Of a stretch of 64,000 nt of DNA, positions 42,489 to 52,202 are shown one piece after another. The stretch is taken from contig NC_065876.1 of assembly GCF_933775445.1 (NCBI RefSeq), positions 23,374,001 to 23,438,000 of the forward strand, in the 5' to 3' direction. The notes below the pieces were generated by a model. It was given only the letters and a program-made list of their open reading frames with translations, was not told the origin of the DNA and did not search any database. Position 1 is the first letter of the stretch. Each line of letters begins with the position of its first letter. This stretch comes from Argentina anserina. Lineage: Eukaryota > Streptophyta > Magnoliopsida > Rosales > Rosaceae. Made by a program: the position numbers and the translations under genes.

Positions 42489-43985
42489 TTCTACCCCCCT
42501 TAAAGGAATTTCGTCCCGAAATTCAAGTGGTATACTCAACAAACAACTGTGGATATTTCATCTTCATATCCGACTCTAGTTCCCTAGAGGCATCGCCCTC
42601 ATCATGGTGGCTCCACAACACTTTAACTAACTCTACTTCTTTCCTTCGGAGCTTCTTTGTGGATCTATCCAGAATACGAACCGACTCAATAACAAATGTG
42701 GCATTCTCCCTCACCTCTATGGAGCTATGATCAATCACATGCGACTCATCTGGTACATACCTCCTCAACATAGAAATGTGGAAGACGTTGTGAACGCCAG
42801 ACATGCTAGTAGGCACGGCTAGTCGACATGCCAATTCTCCTACTTTCTCAAGAATCTCAAAGGGCCCAACATACCTCGGAGTTAACTTTCCTTTCTTGCC
42901 AAATCTCACTAAACCCCTCATAGGTGAGACTTTTAGGAACACATGATCGCCAATCTCGAATTCGACATGTCTCCTCTTTAAGTCTGCATAGCTCTTATGT
43001 CTACTGTGCGGTTCAGATCCTAGCTGAAATGATCGAGATCTTCTCCGTTGTTTCCTGAACCACCTTTGGGGCCATTAGTGCTTCATCACCAACTTCGGTC
43101 CAACAGATAGGTGTTCTACAAGGTCTACCATAAAGAGCTTCATAAGGGGCTATGCCGATGCTAGAATGGTAATTGTTATTGTAGGAAACTCAATCAACCT
43201 CAAGTGATCTTCCCAACTTCCTTAAAAATCCAGCATGCAAGCTCTCAACATATCCTCCATCACCTGATTCACCCTTTCTGTCTGTCCATCAGTTTAAGGA
43301 TGAAAAGCAGTACTCATATCTACGGTAGTACCCATAACCTTCTACAAACCACCCCAGAACTTCGATGTGAAACATGCATCTCGGTCAGAAACAATGGAAA
43401 CCGGAGCTCCACTATATGTGGATGAGATAGTAAGGCTCCATGGAGTCTTACTATCTCATCCACATATAGTTTCCCTAGCACATCCACTGAGTACTTCATT
43501 GATACTGGAAGAAAATGTGCTGACTTCGTCAATCGATCGACAATTACCCATATCGCATCGTGACCTTTCTTGGACTTAGGCAGTCCAGTCACAAAGTTCA
43601 TAGATATATGTTCACACTTCCAAAGAGGAATAGTCAATGACTTTAACATGCCTGTAGGTCATTGATATTCTGGCTTCACTTGTTGACAGGTGAGGCACTT
43701 TGATATAAATTTTGCCACGTCTTTCTTCATACCGTTCCACCAGAATTGCCTGCATAGGTCCTTGTACATCTTGGTGTTCCCTGGATGTACTGTATAACGA
43801 GATCGGTGTGCTGTGCGAAGGACCTCCTTCTTGAGATTAGTACAATCTGGGACACACAATCTTGTCCCAAACCTCAGACCTCCATCGGGTCACACTCTCC
43901 ACTCAGATGGACATTCATCCATTGAATCTACTACGAGATCTGCCAACTCCTCAATTTCCCGACCGATGTGTTGGTCAAACATATG
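42489..43985 (-). pseudogene. Chromovirus integrase and C-terminal region, broken
   Basis: On the minus strand from about 43985: G-R-E-I-E-E-L-A-D-L-V-V-D, D-G-G-L-R-F-G-T-R, then the integrase zinc finger (H-P-G-N-T-K ... C-L-T-C) at about 43660-43860. The integrase core has [13 protein letters not shown] at 43649-43500. The end, 42942-42523, has the R-Y-V-G-P-F-E-I-L linker and a chromodomain-type W-S-H-H-D-E-G-D-A-S...W-like block ending in Y-P-Q-L-F. Breaks: stop codons, frameshifts and a 60-bp palindrome in the integrase core. The 5' half (gag to RT) is missing. Confidence 0.88.
43410..43469. repeat. 60-bp near-perfect palindrome in integrase remnant
   Basis: The arms meet at CCATGG (axis between 43439 and 43440) and pair over 30 bp each with a single mismatch (43434/43445). 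Each arm encodes the integrase piece V-D-E-I-V-R-L-H-G in opposite orientation, so one arm is an inverted duplicate of the other. Normal integrase sequence ([13 protein letters not shown]) resumes beside it. Confidence 0.93.
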
Positions 43986-44009
43986 TGTGACGCAACGCAC
44001 ATACATAGT

Positions 44010-45163
44010 GCCTGCATTCTTTAACCCGAAGGGCATAACGTTATAACAGTACAAACCTCTGTCAGTAACGAATGTCGTAGCTTCCTGATCCGCAGGGTTC
44101 ATGCGTATCTGATTGTACCCAGAGTAGGCGTCCATCATGTTTAGCAACTCATGACCCGCTGTTGCATCGATTAGCTGGTCGATTCGCGGTAGGGGAAACT
44201 GTCTTTGGGGCATGCCTTGTTTACGTTCTTGTAATCCACACACATTCGACATTTGCCATTGGCTTTACGGACCATGACACAGTTTGAAATCCACTCAGGG
44301 TATTGCACTTCCCGAACGAATTTCATGCCTTTCAATTTGTCTACCTCCTGGCGTATTGCCGTGCTTTTTTCGTCGTCGAAGCTTCGGCGCTTTTGTTTAA
44401 TTGGGTGTGCAGAAGGTTTGATGTGCAATTCATGCATGATGATGTCGGGCGAGATGACGGGCATGTCCTCATAGGACCATGCAAAGACTTCCATGTTGTC
44501 ACCTAAGAAACTTGTTAAGTCCCTCTCAACAGTGGGACTAAGAGTTGTGCCGACTTTCATCTTGCGCTCCGGATGGTGCGGGAATAGCGTGATACTTTTC
44601 AAGGAAGATTCAGGATTTGCCGGTGTTTTGGCCTCGTATGGCGTAGCCTTTTGTTTGCTCTTGTTTTTCGATGTTTCGCCATCTCGTGCGTCGACAACCT
44701 TGTCGGTCAAGTTCTCTGCGGCATGTACTACCAGGATTTCGTGCCGGTTGTGCGTCCATCGAATCGCACGTGTTTGGCAATCTTTTCCTACGGATTATAA
44801 ACCCCGGACCTGTCTTGTTCCATGCAGAGTTGAGAATTTTATGAGCATCATGTGTCAAACGATAAAAGTTCGCATACGGTTGAGTGTAGGTTGACCGATA
44901 ATCCCGTTGTAGGAACTGTAGGCGTCGACTATGATGAACTCAGCTTCGACGCAAACCGTGCATGGCGCGGTCCCAATGCGTACCGTCATGTAATTCGAGC
45001 CTAGAGGTTGGGTTACGTCACCGGAGAAGCTGATTAGCGGTTCGTGGTTCTGCACTAACTTCTTGCCACTACGCTCCATCTTTTCATAGCATCCCTTGAA
45101 TAAGACGTTGACTGCGGATCCCGTATCGATCATCATCTTCCATACGTCCCACTGTCCACCCAA
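44010..45163 (-). pseudogene. Tat-like protease and partial reverse transcriptase
   Basis: Protease active site D-T-G-S-A with I-I-G-Q-P downstream (45163-44855). The RT N-terminal region is at 44710-44171 (W-S-Y-E-D-M-P, C-R-M-C-V-D-Y-K-N-V-N-K-A-C-P-K-D). A frameshift near 44200 leads to P-L-P-R-I-D-Q. The frame then runs through F-G-L-K-N-A-G directly into chromovirus-type residues. Confidence 0.87.
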
Positions 45164-45409
45164 GGTTGCGTCGATGAGGAAGGCGTCATCATTAGGTAAG
45201 GAAATGACAATTTCCTCTCCCTCAGTGAAGGTGATCTGCTTCCATCATTCCTTCTGTCACTTGGCGTTTCCTCCTGTGATGGCGTACACCTGCCTTGGGT
45301 GGTTGCTGCGGCCGAAGCGCTTTTTTGCTCGGTTAGACATGTTTGTCATTGGGGCTCCTCCCTCTATTACGTTGATGCGGCGCAGGTTCTCAACTACGGC
45401 AACCACGTT

Positions 45410-47062
45410 CTACTGTGCCCTTTGCTGCGCCGGGCGAACCCTCGTGTCGCCATTGGCTCTTAGTGTGCGGAGGGTGCGGCAATCATTCGTGTTGTGGCTT
45501 CCATTTTCATGAAACCTGCACCACTTACCAGTTTCTGCTTCGGTTTGAGGACGTAGTGGTCTTGCTGGTTTCCTCAACGTCCCCTGATGTTTGTGAAAAA
45601 AGTCCTCCAAGGTTTCTTCCTTAGGCGGTGTGTGGTCACTACGGCGTCCCATCGTGTTAACTTGGCGAGGATCTCTGTTGTCGCGATGTTCACTGTCAAG
45701 TCTCTTGTTCTTGTCCCGGCCTCTGTGTCGATCGTTGTTGTGCGCGTCACGGTGATTGGCCTGATGCCACTCTTTTTTCCTGCCTTTTCCATGGTCTTCT
45801 GTTGTGGAAGAGCTCGCGATGGAGGGGGATGGTGTTTGTGTGTACAAATGTCTGCGGCGCGGTGTTTTTGTCTGATGGTACTGGGGTCTGCTTTTCTCTA
45901 TATGTGACGTATTCTGCCTGAGCATATCGTACTGCCTCAGTCATGATGTCATCATATGTGGCGCTGCGCATTCGAGGGTCCACGTTGATATGGAATAGGA
46001 AGTTCTCTGACCGCAGTCCTTCCTTAAATGCGGCCAACGCGATCGTTTTGTTCAGGTTCTGACATTTGGATGCTGCTGTCTGCCATCGCATGACAAAGGC
46101 GCCCAGCGTTTCCCTGCTTTCTTGCTTTACTTGAAATAGGCCATCAGTTGTGTGGGCTGGTCCGGCCATGAGGATGAACCGATTGAGAAATGTTGTGGTC
46201 AACTGCGCCATAGAATCCATGGAGTTTGCCGGTTGTTCGAAGAACCAATTCATAGCGTCCCCATCTAGTGTTTCGCTAAACAGGTGGCAAAAGGTGGCGT
46301 CGTCGAATTCTTTGCTGGCAGTGACTTTTTTGAAGTTATCAATGTGCCGGAATGGATCGCTTTCGCCTGTGTACGACGTAATTTTAAGGCTCTTGGATTG
46401 AGAAGGGCGCACGGTGTTCATTATTCGCGTGGTGAAGGGGCCCGGCCTGGCTGCGAACACTGGTTGGCACCGTGGATTGGCATCCCGTTGTTCTATTGCG
46501 GTTAGTCGCTGCAATATCAGAGCTAGGGTGGGATCCATGTTGTGAGCAGTTGTGTGGGGTTTAGAGCGGGAGGTGACACTCGTGCTCCCTTCCTCACGGT
46601 TGCGAATACGCCATGGTGATGGTGGCCGCTTCTTGGCGAGTTTGGAGGGAATCAAGCTAATGCTCAAGTGAACTTCTTCCCGGCCTCTCATTTGCGCGCT
46701 ACCTTCGCGTTGCGATTCGCCATATAGATGGCTGCGCTCAGCCCGCTCGAGCTGCGCTCGCATCCTGTCGAGCTCAGCTTGCAGAGCTATTGCCTTCTCG
46801 CGTTCAAGTGCTTCGCGCTGCTGGCACTCGGCTAGATCTTTGGCCATGTTTTCCATTCTTGCGGCGGTTGCCGGATCCGGAGTCGTGTTAGTGCTGACGA
46901 CCGTTCCGAGTGTAGGGGTGAGGATGATAGGGTCGTTGGCGGAAGGTAGGGGTGGTTGAGGCTAAGGTCTGTGATGTCTTCGATATGATCGTCCGCCTGA
47001 GTGGAGGGGGAGGGATTGACAGTGTCCATGTCGAAGTGTAGTTGTTTTGCTAAGTGTTGCAT
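45410..47062 (-). pseudogene. Tat-like gag
   Basis: An N-terminal coiled coil rich in Glu/Arg/Ala (E-C-Q-Q-R-E-A-L-E-R-E-K) is followed by the retrotransposon gag domain (Y-T-G-E-S-D-P-F-R-H-I-D-N-F ... W-F-F-E-Q-P). A frameshift lies near 45750-45920. After a basic His/Arg/Asn-rich stretch comes a knuckle-like K-W-C-R-F-H-E-N-G-S-H-N-T-N-D-C-R at about 45480-45530, characteristic of this lineage. Two frameshifts break the frame. Confidence 0.85.
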
Positions 47063-47108
47063 GTGATTTTGGTGACTTTTTGTTGCGGTTTCCCACAGAC
47101 GGCGCCAA

Positions 47109-47500
47109 TGTTAACGTAGTGATAATACTCGGTTTAGTACGCCGTATTTCTTGTGGATGAGATACGCCGTACTCCTTGTGTTTTCCCTGTCACAAGCGGC
47201 ACACTTCGTCAAAGTAGAGACCACGGTGGCGTGGTCTTCAACTCTCCGACGCTTAAGTTAAGATGATGGTAATTTATGCAGAGTAGCAGTAGAGGATTTA
47301 GTGTACTTACCTTATGAGGTCAAGAGTTTGACCTTTTATTGTTGAGTTGAGGTGGATCATTTACCTATCTTTCGGTGTGGGACGAGGTCCGATTAAGGTG
47401 TTCTCTGGAGTCTTCTTTGAGATGCGCGTGAGGGGGTGTCCGTAGTCAGTTTGGGCCGCGGGGAGGCCCATTGCGTAGCTAGTGCGGCATACTCGTTGTT
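47109..47500 (-). repeat. Probable 5' LTR of the Tat-like element
   Basis: It begins (in plus coordinates) TGTTAACGTAGTG directly beside the primer site, so this is where the LTR should end. The other end is not certain; sequence character changes near 47500. The matching 3' LTR is absent. Confidence 0.55.
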
Positions 47501-47582
47501 ATTATTGTAAAACTGTGCTATATTAGCCTTAATGCGCTGATAGTTGTGCTGATTATGGCGAACATAAGCCTATGCCAACAAT

Positions 47583-47778
47583 GCTGAGGTCCATCACAAA
47601 TATACCTATGGTGGCCATGTTGCTGCATATATGAGGACTTTGATGGAGGATGAACCAGAAAAGTATCAGACTCATTTGTCATTTTAGTGAATATATTAAG
47701 AAGGGAATTGAAGCTGATAATATCAAAGAGGTTTACAAGAAAGTGCATGCATCCACTACAGTGTCGATCCAGCTCCAA
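47583..47778 (+). pseudogene. RPL5: Ribosomal protein L5 fragment
   Basis: The frame reads [31 protein letters not shown]. After a small insertion it shifts to [22 protein letters not shown]. This is the distinctive C-terminal third of cytosolic 60S ribosomal protein uL18 (RPL5). It has no start, no end and one frameshift, so it is a gene fragment. Whether it came from cDNA or from genomic DNA with a lost intron cannot be told here. Confidence 0.85.
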
Positions 47779-47992
47779 GTGTAACAGCACTGCAACTAGT
47801 GGGGAAAGTTAAGAAAGCTAGGGTTCAACCTTCTTCTTCAGCCCAACCTACCTTCGAGTGGATCACCAAACATGCGCCAGCAGCAGCAACAGCCCACAGT
47901 TCATGGGGAGAGGAGATGTATGTTTCTCGAAGATCCTGGCCAGCTGTTGAATGATAACTGCATGAAGATGAAAGGAGTTAGTACCGAGCAGG

Positions 47993-48253
47993 ATGCTTAT
48001 GAAGAGCAGAAAGACCAATATATATAGAGGCAGCACTGGAAGTGATGTTAGTGATGAGAGCAGATCCAGTAGTTTGAGCAATAACATGTACAAGCCCCAC
48101 AAGGCGAATGATGTGAGGTGGGAAGCAATTCAAGTTGTCAGAGATCACGATGGGATGCTGGGTTTGAATCATTTCAAGTTAAAGAAGAAACTGGATCACC
48201 CTTTCCTGCCGACATTATATTCCCACTTTAAGACAGAAAAGGTGACTGCATGA
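47993..48253 (+). pseudogene. AGC-VIII (D6PK-like) protein kinase fragment
   Basis: It reads [11 protein letters not shown], then [17 protein letters not shown], then [12 protein letters not shown], typical of the lead-in to the catalytic domain of plant AGC VIII kinases. At 48193/48194 it jumps to [12 protein letters not shown], a later kinase segment. The glycine loop and ATP-binding Lys between them are deleted in frame (roughly 40-50 residues). A stop follows at 48251. A non-functional gene fragment. Confidence 0.8.
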
Positions 48254-48287
48254 AACATGATAGCATGTGGAAGTTAATAGCATGTGA

Positions 48288-48355
48288 TATCAAACATCTA
48301 TATCATGATAGCATGGCAAACATCTCTTTTGGTGCTTTAATTCGTCTTGAACACA
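48288..48355. repeat. Copy 1 of a 70-bp direct repeat
   Basis: TCAAACATCTATATCATGAT, AGCATGGCAAACATC, then TCTTTTGGTGC and AATTCGTC. The same words recur at 48391-48460 and 48719-48792. Confidence 0.85.
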
Positions 48356-48390
48356 TATATTACGAGACACTCATGGGTGAGAATATGATA

Positions 48391-48460
48391 GATCAAACAT
48401 CTATATCATGATAGCATGGCAAACATCTCTTTTGGTCCTTTCGTCCTGTTCTGAACACAT
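48391..48460. repeat. Copy 2 of the 70-bp direct repeat
   Basis: Same unit as 48288-48355, with GATCAAACATC at its start and GGTCCTTTCGTCCTGTTCTG at its end. Confidence 0.85.
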
Positions 48461-48500
48461 AAATATTCTTGTTATTGCTTCGACTCATATTCCCAAAAAA

Positions 48501-48608
48501 GTGACACCCCTTCTCCCAAAGTTATGGGGCTATTTTGCCGAGTTCCTTAGAGAGAGTTGTCTTGCGCCCCTAGGTATTCTCTACCTACCCACCTGTGTCG
48601 GTTTCGGA
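48501..48608 (-). pseudogene. Plastid-type 23S rRNA fragment (antisense on + strand)
   Basis: The plus strand reads GGCTATTTTGCCGAGTTCCTTAG in pieces, then GCGCCCC, GGTATTCTCTACCTACCCACC and TGTGTCGGTTTCGG. This is the complement of a conserved domain of large-subunit rRNA in its plastid form. The sequence is short (about 108 nt), diverged and flanked by unrelated DNA, so it is a nuclear insertion of plastid DNA rather than an rRNA gene. Confidence 0.85.
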
Positions 48609-48718
48609 AACCGTATGATTTTTCCGATCTAAATTCTATTCTAAATTAAATAAAGTAGGTTTTCCATGAAGAAGATTTGGCTCCGCATGTTCTATTCGAT
48701 ACGGGTGGGAATATAATA

Positions 48719-48792
48719 GATCAAACATCTATATCATGATAGCATGGCAAACATCTCTTTTGGTCCTTTAATTCGTCCTGTTCTGAACACAT
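48719..48792. repeat. Copy 3 of the 70-bp direct repeat
   Basis: Same unit, following the plastid-like insertion. Copies 2 and 3 bracket that insertion. Confidence 0.85.
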
Positions 48793-49220
48793 TTCTCGGG
48801 CAAAAGTCAAAGGTCACAAAAAATGCCGGAAAGATGGGGATGTTAGAAAAGCGCAACTACTAAATATATATAGAAAAATGTAGAGGAGCGCTACACTCAA
48901 GATAAAGCTGCAAAAGGAACATAGAGGCAATATCATTGTCCGGGCAAAAAAAAAAGAAGTGAAGGAAAAGATGCTAATCATGTATTCTAATCCCACTGGT
49001 TGGTCTTCGGCATTGCCCACCACTGAGAAGGAATAAAAAAAGTAAAAAAGATGTTAATCAAGCTCACAATAAAAGGAACATTTGTTGTCATACTGACATC
49101 CTATGGTAAAAGTGGAGGTAAAAAATTACTGCAAAATTTGCAGAGCTTCAGAAGCTAGCTTCACAAATTTTTCAAATCAAAGTGCATACTTCATGCAGCA
49201 CAACTTAAAGTGTGGGCATT
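48793..49220. other. No gene seen
   Basis: AT-rich, A-run-rich sequence with no recognised protein, RNA or transposon end. Confidence 0.5.
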
Positions 49221-50120
49221 TGTAGACACATGAAATTTAATGAAGTAAATTATCTTCATTAAAAAATCAAATCGACCAAGAACACGACAAAATTGCACAC
49301 GTGGCCCAAAAAGTCAACAAAGTTGGTGCGAATCCGAATAAAACTCGTGTCAGCACATAAACGGATGATCGTAATTGAAACTACGTGATTCCGACGTAAA
49401 TCGAACAATTAAATGTCATTGACGATTCGAAATGGTAATCAGACATTTGATTAAATTAATAAATTCATTAACGGATATAATTAAGTCAATTATTTTCTGT
49501 TTAATTTAGTTATGAGAATAACTAATTTTAAATTAATCGGAAAATACATATTGATTTAATCATACAATTAAAGAAATTTATTATTTTAGTGTCATTAAAA
49601 TATTCTACAAAATAGAAACTTTGACACTATAAATACCCCCTTCAACATGAAGAGAAGGGACTTGGAGAAGAAGGAGAAAAATCACTTGAGCAAGATCACT
49701 CTCGACAAATCCCGAAGTCTATCAAGTCCACGAAGATCATCAAATCCACAAAGAATCATCAAGCGGCCAAATCGCTCGTTCTTCATCAAATCCAAATCCA
49801 AACTCAAGTCCACGAAAATCATCAAATCCACGAAGAATCGTCAAGCCACCAAATCGCTCGTTCTTCGTCAAATCTAAATCCAAACTCAAGTCCACGAAGA
49901 ATCATCAAGCGGCCAAATCGCTCGTTCTTCATCAAATCCAAATCCAAATCAAACTCAAATTCTCAAGATCAAGTGCACGTCACCCTTGAGCCAAGTCATA
50001 TACGGAGATAGAATCAGAGGAGTTCACAAAGATTGTAACCCCGCGTTTGATATTCAATAAATCACACTTTATTTGTACACGTGTTTGCATTTTTATTTGT
50101 TTTCAGATTCTCGTTCTACA
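49221..50120 (+). mobile_element. Probable solo LTR, 900 bp
   Basis: The ends TGTAGACACATG and TTCTCGTTCTACA form an inverted TGTAGA/TCTACA pair. Inside, a TATA box (CTATAAATACC) near 49628 and an AATAAA-type signal (TTCAATAAATCACAC) near 50055 are spaced as in an LTR promoter and polyadenylation region. No internal region or partner LTR is in the window. The flanking bases GCATT and ATTAC do not form a clean 5-bp target duplication, so the borders or their later history are uncertain. Confidence 0.7.
49735..49955. repeat. Tandem repeat (about 65-80 bp units) in the solo LTR
   Basis: The unit CAAATCGCTCGTTCTTC.TC, AAATCCAAATCCAAACTCAAG, TCCACGAAGAATC appears about three times with small changes. 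It lies in the transcribed part after the TATA box. Confidence 0.85.
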
Positions 50121-50589
50121 ATTACATCGAGAGGAATGCTTGTCATGTTTTTCTTTGGTGTAATTGGGGCTCTCTATTGAGAAGGTTTGAGTTGCGCAGT
50201 GAATTATAATTGTAACCTTCTTCATTATTACTGGATTCATCATCATTATCGCTGGATAATTTAGGTAAGTTGGCCGTAAGTTGGCCGAACCTCGTTAACT
50301 TCGGTGTTATTGTTCATGCAATGTTTTGTTTTTGCTTACATGCAAATAATTCATATTCATTTTTTCATCTATTGTTCATACTTCATACAAAAGAGGAAAC
50401 TTGTCATACGTAGAACTGACCCGTTTTACAACTGGTAGATTCCAACATAGATAAGTAGCCCACTAAAAGTAATTAGCCCAAAATAATAATCTAGTACGAG
50501 TGTCCAAGTTGCTTTCATGTTTGGCTATCACAAATGGCTGATCGTCTCATGATCGATCGCTCATGAAACCCAGATGACTGTTAAAGCAA
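50121..50589 (+). repeat. Segmental duplicate block F, copy 1
   Basis: Matches about 58640-59150: GTGTAATTGGG.CTCT, TGTAACCTTCTTCAT.ATTACTGG, GTTGGCCGAACCTCGTTAA and TGTTATTGTTCATGC. The two copies frame the copy B resistance unit. No gene. Confidence 0.8.
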
Positions 50590-50806
50590 GTTGCTTCATT
50601 GCAGCTGCTCTACAAAATGTGGCACCACCGTCACGACTCACAACTCCCAATTCCCTCTCAATTACGATCCTGCCCCCACCAGCCATCTGCACGCCCACAG
50701 CCCCACATGCACTCCACATGTTCGACGAAATTCCCCACCCGGACAATTTCTTTCTATTCCGGCGTCGGGGACGTGACGTTGGCCCGGAGAGTGTTCATTG
50801 AGTCCC
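50590..50806 (+). pseudogene. PPR gene 5' fragment, copy in NLR unit B
   Basis: H-M-F-D-E-I-P-H-P-D at about 50716-50745 and the DNA words GGCGTCGGGGACGTG and TTGGCCCGGAGAGTGTTCA match the intact PPR gene at about 10436-10535 (H-L-F-D-E-I-P-H-P-D; S-G-V-G-D-L-A-L-A-R-R-V-F). Intervening bases are missing and the frame is broken. Only the start of the repeat region is present. Confidence 0.85.
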
Positions 50807-50810
50807 CATT

Positions 50811-51320
50811 GATCAATGACGTTCTGCAAATGGAGGTAACCGAGATAAGGTCCGCTTGAGCTAATTTTGTGTAGTAAGAGTTTACATTTGATAAATGCTA
50901 CTAATTTGTATCTTTGAAATTATAGCACAACGTTATTTGAAAATGCTGGTTTGCTTGGGTAGAACAAATGACTCACAAATTAAACATGCATTTTACACGG
51001 GACTTGTTGAAGCAGTAGAACAATTGGGAGAGCCGTCTAGTATCAATTCATTCATTTGATCAGTGGATGAGGCTTTCCTAAAATAGGTAATAATACCTCA
51101 TTTGAATGTTTAAATTTTTCCACTTGCCGGCTAGTTCCCAAATTCAAGTTATGATTTTCTTTGATTTTCTTATCTTATTGGGGCTGAAACTGTTTACGGC
51201 ATGGAAAAATGGGGAACTGATGTGACCGAAACTGAGATAAAAGATCAAGCAGAGGAAAAATGATGTAGGATGTATAATGAGGGTCTTCTGTTCAAAACAG
51301 CTTCTAATTAATGGTGAAAT
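50811..51320 (+). repeat. Segmental duplicate block E, copy 1
   Basis: Matches about 57745-58460: GTTCTGCAAATGGAG, GGACTTGTTGA, TTCATTTGATCAGTGGATGAG, and GCTCAAAA-type and ATGGTGAAA words. No gene seen. Together with block F it sits in a different order here than on the right side of the unit. Confidence 0.75.
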
Positions 51321-51344
51321 CTGGTCATTGACAATTTATTGTAA

Positions 51345-52202
51345 ATGGCCGGACCAAGGGTTAAAGCCAAATGAATAAGAAGTGAAAGACCATGGATGAG
51401 AGCAGGGTAAAGATCACAGTCTGACTCTCTGTCGGGTGACTGTAAATCCAATAGTAGGTGTTGCACTATCTAGCCAAGTATATATATGAAAAATAAAACG
51501 TTCCAGTAAGGTTCAAATCTAGCAAGAAAAAGGTCAGCTCCTAATCTCCTATCAAATTTCGAAATTATCTATCACTCTTTGATTAAGATTATATCAATAA
51601 AAGTTCTAATTTTTCTGATTAGTCTCCAAGAAACAAAGGCATTCAAATCACAATGATTAACACTCGTTTAAATATTTCTACTACTCCAGTTAATTAATTA
51701 TCTTTGCCAACAACTATCTCATAACAAAGTCAACTCTAGAAGCGTATTCAGCAATCACCAATACCAGGAATTGTTTAATTATCAACTAACAAGATTTAGT
51801 AGGTGTTTGGAAATGGTTAATTATGCTAACCAGGAAATTAAACAAAGCAATTATGTGTCATGATGCATGCAGAGAAGACAACGTCGTCACTGGAATTTGC
51901 GTCGTCATCAAACTATATAGTCGGTAACCAAAACAGCCTTTTATTTTTGTTTCCTTCCAGTTGGTGGAGCATCAAATCAGACTTGGGTCAGAGGTGTCGT
52001 CTATTTCCAAACGCGTATAATATACTGATTATTGGAGTTTTAATATTCGCTCAAATAGTTTGACTAGGACCAGCTTGACGTTAACAATTCATGCTGTATG
52101 TAGACGTAACAAAACCGTATAGGTTCACAGCCATTCTGCAATTCTTACTTCACATATAATTGATAATTCTCTATCCCTTGTGTTTGTGTTTTATTTTCCA
52201 AA
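51345..52202 (+). promoter_or_regulatory. Upstream region of NLR copy B (duplicate of 14565-15322)
   Basis: Collinear with the region before copy A. The last 70 bases before the ATG (CACAGCCATTCTGCAATTC ... TCTCTATCCCTTGTG) are almost identical in both copies. This is the best guess for the shared 5' leader and core promoter; no firm TATA box was chosen. Confidence 0.7.

Larger units (their letters stand above)
43985..47108 (-). mobile_element. Truncated Tat-like gypsy element (gag, PR, partial RT)
   Basis: On the minus strand: primer site at 47091-47108 (TTGGCGCCGTCTGTGGGA), gag from about 47062, protease, then RT as far as the P-F-G-L-K-N-A-G motif near 44025. The wording P-R-I-D-Q-L-I-D-A-T-A-G-H ... 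M-D-A-Y-S-G-Y-N-Q-I is typical of the Tat/Ogre group, not of the chromovirus to its left. RT is cut before the catalytic Asp-Asp box. RNase H, integrase and 3' LTR are absent. Confidence 0.88.

Noticed and set aside
48501..48608. Functional rRNA gene
   Set aside because: Only about 108 nt of 23S are present, with mismatches and no neighbouring rRNA sequence, so it is an inserted fragment.
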